DNA from: Candidatus Bathyarchaeota archaeon
GTDB taxonomy: Archaea; Thermoproteota; Bathyarchaeia; TCS64
Direction: 5' to 3'
DNA length: 7,068 nucleotides
Assembly: GCA_013329615.1 (NCBI GenBank)
Contig: DUKA01000155.1
Location: 1-7,068, forward strand
Shown: piece by piece, positions 1 through 7,068 of the stretch
How positions within the stretch are numbered: position 1 is the stretch's first letter
How the letters are laid out: each line of letters opens with the position of its first letter
Made by a program: the position numbers and the translations under genes
The notes under the pieces: generated by a model
Told to the model about the DNA's origin: nothing
The model's input: the letters and a program-made list of their open reading frames with translations, nothing else
Databases searched by the model: none

Positions 1-760
1 GGTCGATCACGTAGGCGTTCTTCAGCTCCTCGTACTTCGCGGGGTCGGTGAAGCGCTCCTTCTGGATGCGTGTGTCGTAGAGAACGTCGAGCTTGGGTAT
101 GACCTTGGCGAGGTCCGTGCCCTCGTTGACCTTCATCTTGAGGTCCTTCCTGATGTCCTCCTTCATCGCCAGCTCCTTCGGGCTTATGAGGTAGAGTTCG
201 ACGTCGAAGTGGTTGAGTGCGAGGGAGAGGCTGTGCGTCGTGCGCCCGTAGAGCAGGTCACCGCAGAGCCCGATCTTGAGCCCGTCGATCTTACCCTTCG
301 CGTACTTGATCGTGTGCAGATCGAGTAGCGCCTGCGTCGGGTGCTCGCCGGAGCCCGCGCCTCCGTTGAGGATCGGTATGCTGGCAGCGGCAGCCGCCCG
401 TGCGGCCGAGTCGATCTCGGGGTGGCGCATCGCGATTATATCAGCGTAGCATTCCACCGTCTTTATCGTGTCCTCCAGCGTCTCACCCTTCTTCACGCTG
501 CTCGCGCTGGGGTCGCTGAAGCCTGTGACGCCTCCGCCGAGGCGGAGCATCGCGGTCTCGAAGCTGAGGCGTGTGCGGGTGCTGGGTTCGAAGAAGAGCG
601 CCGCGAGCACCTTGCCCGCGCAGAGGCTGCTGGGCTTCTCCGCCACCTTTACCATCTCGGTGGCCTCGTCGAGTATGAAGTCTATCTGTTTGCGGTCGTA
701 GTCCCGCATGGACAGGACGTCCTTCCCCTTGAAGTCTGATGCCTTTACCAAAGCGATCAC
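1..760 (-). CDS. pyrB: Aspartate carbamoyltransferase catalytic chain, 3' end cut by window edge
   Basis: This enzyme joins carbamoyl phosphate to L-aspartate to give N-carbamoyl-L-aspartate, the first committed step of pyrimidine synthesis, in the cytoplasm. The 253 residues visible, read from GTG at 760, carry the family's active-site motifs. The carbamoyl-phosphate loop FFEPSTRTR is at about residues 56-64, with S-T-R-T-R at 60-64. The SSVKKGETLEDT loop (about 87-98) supplies the Ser and Lys that enter the neighbouring subunit's site. MRHP (R112), HPTQ (140-143), GR-T-HSL (R173) and the aspartate-binding R231/Q233 follow. Catalytic chains are about 300-310 residues, so roughly 50 C-terminal residues lie beyond base 1. 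GTG is chosen because an in-frame stop lies about 30 bases upstream and a TATA-like element sits about 30 bases before it, suggesting a leaderless mRNA. Whether a regulatory chain pyrI follows cannot be seen. The sibling ornithine carbamoyltransferase is unlikely given the KKGETLEDT loop and the TRIQKERF segment. Confidence 0.96.
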   Translation of the reverse strand, partial: MIALVKASDFKGKDVLSMRDYDRKQIDFILDEATEMVKVAEKPSSLCAGKVLAALFFEPSTRTRLSFETAMLRLGGGVTGFSDPSASSVKKGETLEDTIKTVECYADIIAMRHPEIDSAARAAAAASIPILNGGAGSGEHPTQALLDLHTIKYAKGKIDGLKIGLCGDLLYGRTTHSLSLALNHFDVELYLISPKELAMKEDIRKDLKMKVNEGTDLAKVIPKLDVLYDTRIQKERFTDPAKYEELKNAYVID

Positions 761-3700
761 TAGCGGGTTTCTTGGTGGTTTCTCGCCTTAAAAGCGTGAG
801 GGGCTAGGGGTAGAGGTCGATGCGCTTTAGGAGGTCGACGAGGGTTGGGGACATGGGGTACTTCCTGAAGTCGCGTGGGTGGACCCAGAGCGCCTCGAGG
901 GCGTCGTCGTGGGCGCACATATCCCCCGACGCGGGCTCGGCGAGGAAGTCGACTATGGCGAAGTGGTACTTGACGCGCCCGGCGTCGTCGCGGACGATCT
1001 TGTCGACGACACCGAGGTCCTCGATTATCTCGACTTCGAGTCCCGTCTCCTCTTGGGCCTCACGCGCCGCGGCGTCGCGGACCGTCTCCCCAAGCTCGAC
1101 CATCCCGCCGGGGACGGACCACATGCCCTTGTCCGGCTCGGACGCCCTCTTGATCAGAAGGTAATCATCACCATTCCTGATGAGGATGCCGACGCCCACC
1201 ATGGGGCGCTCGGGGTAGAGGCGACCGGGGCTCATTCTGCACCGTAGAGAGGGTGGAGACGCCCCCGTTTAAGGCTTCACGGGGCTACTTTACCTCGATA
1301 ATGAACTGCTTCGAGTTGCAGGCCCTGTGCTCCTCGTCGCCTATGAACCTGAGGTATAACTCGGCGGTGTCGTCGAAGAAGTCCACCTTCTTGGCCGTCC
1401 ACTCGATGGCGTAGTTGCCCTCGGCGTCCGTCAGGCCCTCGACGAGCAGGTCGTCCCTGCCTATGTCCCTCTCGTAGAGGTTGACCGGGGAGGAGGGGAG
1501 GGGCTTCCCACTCATCGTCTCGGTTAGTTTGCCCTTGAATGTGAGCTTATCCCCTATCTTCGCCTTCGAGGCGGGCTGCTCGATCGTGATCGTCGTGAGC
1601 GTCGGCCCCATGCGGACGCCCGGCCTCTTCTTCATGATTATCGTGCTCAGCACGAGGCTGTTCGGTATGAGTATGTCCTTCGAGCCGTCCTCAGACTCGA
1701 TGAGCAGGTGCATGACGCGTATCTCCTTGACGTGGCCCGTGTTCCCGGATATCGTGACGACGTCACCGAATGTGAAGGGGCGCGTGATGAGGACGAATAT
1801 CCCCGCTAAGGCATTTGCCATGAAGGTCTGCGTCGCGAAGCCCACGACGAGACCGCCGAAACTGCCGATAGTGAGGGCGGCGGCGGGGTCTACACTGAAG
1901 ACCGAGGCGAGGATGGCGAGCAGTACGCCGTAGCCCACTATCCTTGCGACGTTCTGCACGGTCGCGGCGGAGGAGTGGTCGGCGAAACCCCTCATGTATG
2001 CGTAGACGATGCGCCCCACCTCGCCGACGATGAGGTAGCCTAGGACGAGGATGATGGCGGCGTTGAAGTACCTGAGGTAGGGGCTGGCGAAGAGCAGGAA
2101 CGTGGAGTATGGCCGCAGGAATTGAGGTAACTGCTCGACGTCCGTCCACTGGAAGAGTACGGTGACGGCGCTCAGGCTCAGGCTCGCCAAGGCGACTAGT
2201 ATCAGTATCTTCAGGAGGCTCTTGCCGTAGTCGAGGCGTCTATGCTTCGGTGGTGGGGGTGCGCCCATGCCACCGAATATGCGTATTTTATTAAAAAAAT
2301 TATGGGGTGACCGCCTCCGCCTCGGTGAGCGCCATGTGGATGAAGCGGCTCATCGGCGAGCTGAGGCTCGACGCCGGGTAGACCTCAGGGAGCACCTTGA
2401 CCCAGATGGGGAACCTGCACTTGAGGGCGGTGCCCTTCACGATCGCCTCCCCCGGGGGCAGGTCGCCTATGAGCTGTGTAAACTCGTCCCCCATTATCTC
2501 GGCGAGGCGCTGCTTGTCGAGGTCCTCGAGGCCGTGGCAGATTATGTTGTTTGCGCACTGGGTCACGACGGTCTTTTCTACGGTGGCAAGGCGCTGGGTC
2601 ACTGCCCAGAGGCCGACGCCGTTGCGCCCCCCGTTCGTTGCGATCTCCTTGATGACTCCAAGCAGCTTGCCGCGGCTCTCCTTCTCCCCTATCTCGAAGA
2701 CGCCGTGCTGAGGCGCGTAGTACATAGCCTCCTCCAGCAACACTATGCAGCCGAACTTCCTGTTCTCGAGCGCCTCGCCGAATATCTTGCGCAGCACCTG
2801 TGCGACGACTAGGTGTTTCTGCTCCCACGTATCCTTGCCGTCGCTGAGATCCATGATGACTATCTTGCGCTCCTTTAGGAGCTGTACGGGGTCGAGGACT
2901 GTGGCCTCGCCCTCTGGGATGAGGCGGCTCGTGTTTATGGCGTTCTCCACCTGCGCCCTGTAGAGTTCCCACTCATCCGCCTTCTTTGGGAAGCCGAGGT
3001 TCTCGGGGCTCACGATGGCGACGGCTCGCCGTAGGTTGGTCTTCGTGACCGTGGCCCCCTGCGCGTAGAGTACCTTTAGCGCCTGCACGAGCATCTTGGC
3101 GTTCCACCAAGTCTTCTGCCAGCCGAACTCGGCGACGTAGTCGTCCCACGGTATGTCTCCGGGCTGGAAGAAGCTGCTCCAAGGCACCTTGAGGACGGAG
3201 CCAGCGCCGAGGCGGTCGGTGAGGCTGCTGTACTCGCCGTCTTTGTCGACGATGAAGAAGCGGACCGGCGGGTTGGCGTTGGCGGCGCGCGCCACCATGC
3301 TGACGGCGGTCGTCGTCTTCCCAGTACCTACCGCGCCGCAGATGAGGCAACTCTGCCTTATCAGCGGGTACAGCCCCAGCTCTACGTCGAGGTCGGTCGT
3401 AGGGTCTGTGCCGAGTAGGAACTTCCACTCGCCGTTCGGCTTCGTGAACTTCGCCACTAGGTCGCGCTCCGCGGCGAAGACCTGCGTGTTTGGGGAGAGA
3501 GGGTACCTTAGCGGTCGTAGGCTGCCCTCGCCGTCCATCCAGCCCCACTGGTACGCCTCCGCGTGCAGGCTCGAGTCCTCGGCGTCGTCGATTACGCGCC
3601 CCTCGGTGAGCAGCGCCTCCTCGTACTCGCGAACGCGCTTGTGAGGGTACACCTTGACGACCTGGTAGACGACGGGTGACCCGTTCTTGGGGTGCTTGAC

Positions 3701-6700
3701 GTAGACGAGGTCGCCCTTGGCAAGCTCGCGGCCGCGCATGAGCAGGACCGTTATCTTGTCGATGGCGTACTCGCCGGTCAGGCTGTACGTGTGCCCTACC
3801 TTCAGGCTCCCATCCATCTGCCCTCACCCCAGTACGGCGCGAGGCCCCTGACCTCGCCTGTGCGCCTGCTTACCCTGCTGAGAATCTCGCCGTAGACCTC
3901 GGCCATGAAGCGGCGGCTTATCTTTACCTCCTCGTCCGCCTTCACTATGGGGAGCGGTATCCCGTTGTTAAGCGACGTGTCGTAGCAGTAGTCAGCAACA
4001 TCGTCGAGGCCGCCGAGACTGTGCGCGGGGAGGTCGACCCTTATCGGCGGCAGGCTCCACTCCCTCGTCATCCTCGCGTAGAAGCTGTAGACGGGGACGT
4101 CGAGGTTGCCCATGAACTCGGCGGACCTGCTCGCCTGCTCCAGCGCCGCCTTGGGCGAGAAGATGTCCGTCCTCTCCCCCGGCCTCAACGCGTGGAGCAG
4201 CAGGAAGCTGTCCGGCAACTGGGTCTCGCCCTGCAGTCCGAGGTGGTAGAGTAGGTAGCGGGCGCTCGGCCGCTTCACGACCCCGGCGAGTGTGACGCCG
4301 GTCTCCCTGCTGAGCCGGAGCAGGCGGTTGACGGCGTCGAGCAGCCTCTTCTGATCCTTGTGGCATCCAGCCATCCGCCACCAGTCGCTGAACGCAAGGG
4401 GACCGTCGACGAGCATCAGCTCCGTGTCGGGGTGTGCCTCGAGGTACGCAGTTGCGGTCTCGTAGAGCTTCGCCTCACGCCTCGCGTTGACCATGCCCTC
4501 GAACCTGTTCCCCGCGACGCCGTACGGCAGCGACATCGACTCCGGGCGCATCCAAAATTTAGAGCCCCCGGGAAGGCCGTAGGCGAGTGCGCTGATGACC
4601 CCGTATCTCTTTGAGGCGAGCGGTAGTATCTGACTGCCCGCGTCGACGCCGGCGACCCGCTTGAAGACCTCATGCTTCGTCATCGGGAAGATGCTCATCT
4701 CCTCCCTGATCCGAGCTGCGAGCGCCGCGACCTCGGGCTGCTCCGACGTGACGTCCCCCGAAATTTCGTTGAGCAGAAGATCCCTTATCGAGAGGCTGAG
4801 ACTCTCCCCCGGTTTCCTGATGCCCTCGATGACGCCCGCGCGCTCCTCAAGACTCAGCACTCGCCGCATAGCCCCCAGAATCGTTCCCACACAACACATT
4901 TTTTCCTAGATATATAAAGTGATCGAAGACTCGGAGCGTTATTTGGCCTAAACGGCATTCTATATATAAAGCGAGAAATTATAACGCTCATAATGTTCGA
5001 TGCACGAGCGGCTGTGTCAAAAACAAAGTTAATAAGAGGTTCAGCGCAGTTTTAACCAAATGTCCGAGGAAATCAGCCTGAAGGACAAGGTTTTCCGTAG
5101 CTTCCTCCAAGACCCGACGCTCGGGCCCGAGGAGATGGCGGCGAAGCTGGGGGCGAAATATAACTCCGTCAAGGACGCGTTCGCGAAGTTGGCGAAGGAT
5201 GGCCTGCTGCAGAGGAGCGGCCGCGGTAACTATGAGCCCAACTACGCGGGCATTGTCATCTATCTGATAGACAGGGTCGAGGCGCTGGAGAAGAAGGCTA
5301 AGTAGAATGGTGGAGCTTATCGAGAAGGCGACGCAGGAGCTCAAACCGGACACGGCGCAGTTCAAGGTCCTCGTTTTCCTAGCGTTCCGCGGAGCAAGTC
5401 TGCCTAACGCCATCAGCGAGGAGACGGGCATCGCCGCGGGCACGGTGCGCCCCGCGCTTCGCAGCCTCCTCGACAAGGGCTACGTCAAGCAGCAGGAAGA
5501 CAGCACATACAGGTCGCGCGTGCCCTTCACGGACTTCGTCTCCTACATCTTCGCGAAGAAGTGACATGAATGGTTGGTGCTGACGAGCTCGAGGGACTGA
5601 GGCGAGCGGAGAGCCAGCAGCAGGTGCTCCTCTGCCTCGTCGAGAGCGGCGAGGCCATGTCGAGCCAGGAGATCGCCGGGAAGCTCAAACTCACAGTCAA
5701 CGCCGTCAACATAGCACTCTTCAACCTCAAGAACAAGGGGCTCGTCGACCCCATCAGCCGCGGCGTCTACAGATACAAGCTCGGACCCATACTCGTCACC
5801 CTCATGCAGGAGTACTTCAAGAAATGAAGACGGAGAAGAAGCTGGACGAGATCGAGCCCGAGACGAGCGCCTACAAGATTCTCTGCCACCTCGCCTTCAG
5901 GGGGAGCGTGTTGAAGCCTCAGGAGATCGCGGGGGAGCTCGGGGAGAATGGCTCAACGGTTAGGGCGCGCCTCGCGGAGTTGAAGAAGCAGGGGCTCGTC
6001 GAGGCGAGGCCCGAGGGCTACGTCGCCATCGTGACGCCCTACGACCTCATAATGAAACTGTACCGGGACATGGATAGGAAGTAGGGACACTTTCGGTCAC
6101 CACTCCCCCCGCGTCCCCTAGGTATCGTTTAAAAGTACATGGGAGAAAGTGCCCACGTTAGAAATGCCAGAGAAGCAGCTCGCCGACCTGAGGGACAGGA
6201 CGGACACACTTCTAAAACTCCGCAAGGCCCCGAGCCAGTTCCAGATACTATTCCACCTCCTAGGCAACGCGAGGACAATGTCGGTCAAGGAACTCTCCAC
6301 CGAGCTCAACCTCACGCCCAAGGCTACTGAGAGGGCGGTCGCAAAGCTGCTGGAGAAGAACCTGATACAGCGCAGCCCATTCAAGGACGGCAGCTACACA
6401 TGCGACGCCAAACAGATCGTGTTGAGCCTGCTGCTGACGGTCTCGGACATGTACGAGGACTACGAGAGGGCGCACCCTAGGCCAGCGCAGCCTGCTTCTC
6501 CCGAATCGGTGGCAGAACCTCCTTCTCTACCCAGTTGACCCCCTTCGCGGTCAGCTTGTAGATGCTCCCGCGCCCCTCGGGGCGGAAGAGTACGCCCTTC
6601 TTCACCATCTCGTGCAGCCTAGCGGGCACCACAACCTTACGCCCGCTCTCGTTAAGGCACGTCTTCAACTCCTTCCCAGTGGCCTGGTAGCCCTTCATCG

Positions 6701-7068
6701 CGTAGAGCAGCAGACCTATCGCCTCGTAATGGCTTATCTGCTCCTTACAGACTAGGATCGGGCCGTCGTGCCTCATCTCTACTATGTCCTTCAGGTGGTC
6801 GAGCGCCTGCTTCGAGACGAGACCCGACACCTTCTCGTTTAGCGTGGCAACGTACTCCTGCGTCAGCCACTCGAGGCCGCTGAGTAGCTCCTGCTGGTTG
6901 TCGCCGGAGACCTGGATGTCCCCGAACTGCGTCTTTACCGTGAGGGTGATCTTTGGCAATTCACTTCGTCTCCGGCGTGTTCATTGTGTAGAGGTATCCC
7001 CTCTTCTTGTCCTTGTCCCTGCGAACCGTCCCCTTCTTGACGAGCCATACGAGGACACCCGACAGGGT

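Overview
This window is almost certainly archaeal. It carries a NurA nuclease and a HerA-type hexameric ATPase in overlapping reading frames, a hallmark of archaeal genomes. Nearly every first gene of a transcription unit has an archaeal TATA box about 25-33 bases before its start codon, which predicts leaderless or near-leaderless mRNAs. GGTGA/GGAG ribosome binding sites are clear only at internal operon genes. The DNA is GC-rich by eye, and ATA and AGG codons are common. A member of the Thermoproteota/TACK group (Aigarchaeota- or Nitrososphaeria-like) would fit, but that lineage is a guess. No mobile element, RNA gene or CRISPR array was seen.

Left part (1-4899), all on the minus strand. 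Reading in the direction of transcription: nurA (4899-3802), herA (3817-2300, overlapping nurA by 16 bases), an MscS-type mechanosensitive channel with an unusual C-terminal beta-rich domain (2268-1285), a Nudix hydrolase (1235-804), and the 5' 253 codons of aspartate carbamoyltransferase pyrB (760 to the window edge). nurA-herA form one transcript. The MscS, Nudix and pyrB genes each have their own TATA-like element, so they look like closely packed single units rather than one operon.

Centre (4900-5059). A compact divergent control region separates nurA from a plus-strand operon. It holds three TATA-like elements. A perfect 9-base inverted repeat (4934-4942 and 4981-4989) lies almost symmetrically around the middle TATA element, and there is a possible 20-codon leaderless mini-ORF.

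Right part (5060-7068). This is the unusual part. Seven consecutive genes all look like small winged-helix-turn-helix (wHTH) DNA-binding proteins. Four are in a tight plus-strand operon (5060-6084, with gaps of 1 base, 5 bases and an ATGA overlap). A fifth follows with its own promoter (6164-6538). Two more come from the opposite strand (6959-6477 and a partial gene running off the right edge, 7068-6961). The fifth plus-strand gene and the 160-residue minus-strand gene overlap tail to tail by 62 bases. Sequence similarity points to local duplication and divergence. No enzyme or partner domain is fused to any of them, and their job is unknown. The arrangement could encode a set of hetero-oligomerising regulators or chromatin proteins, divergently coupled to the DNA-end-processing pair nurA-herA. 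That functional link is inference only.
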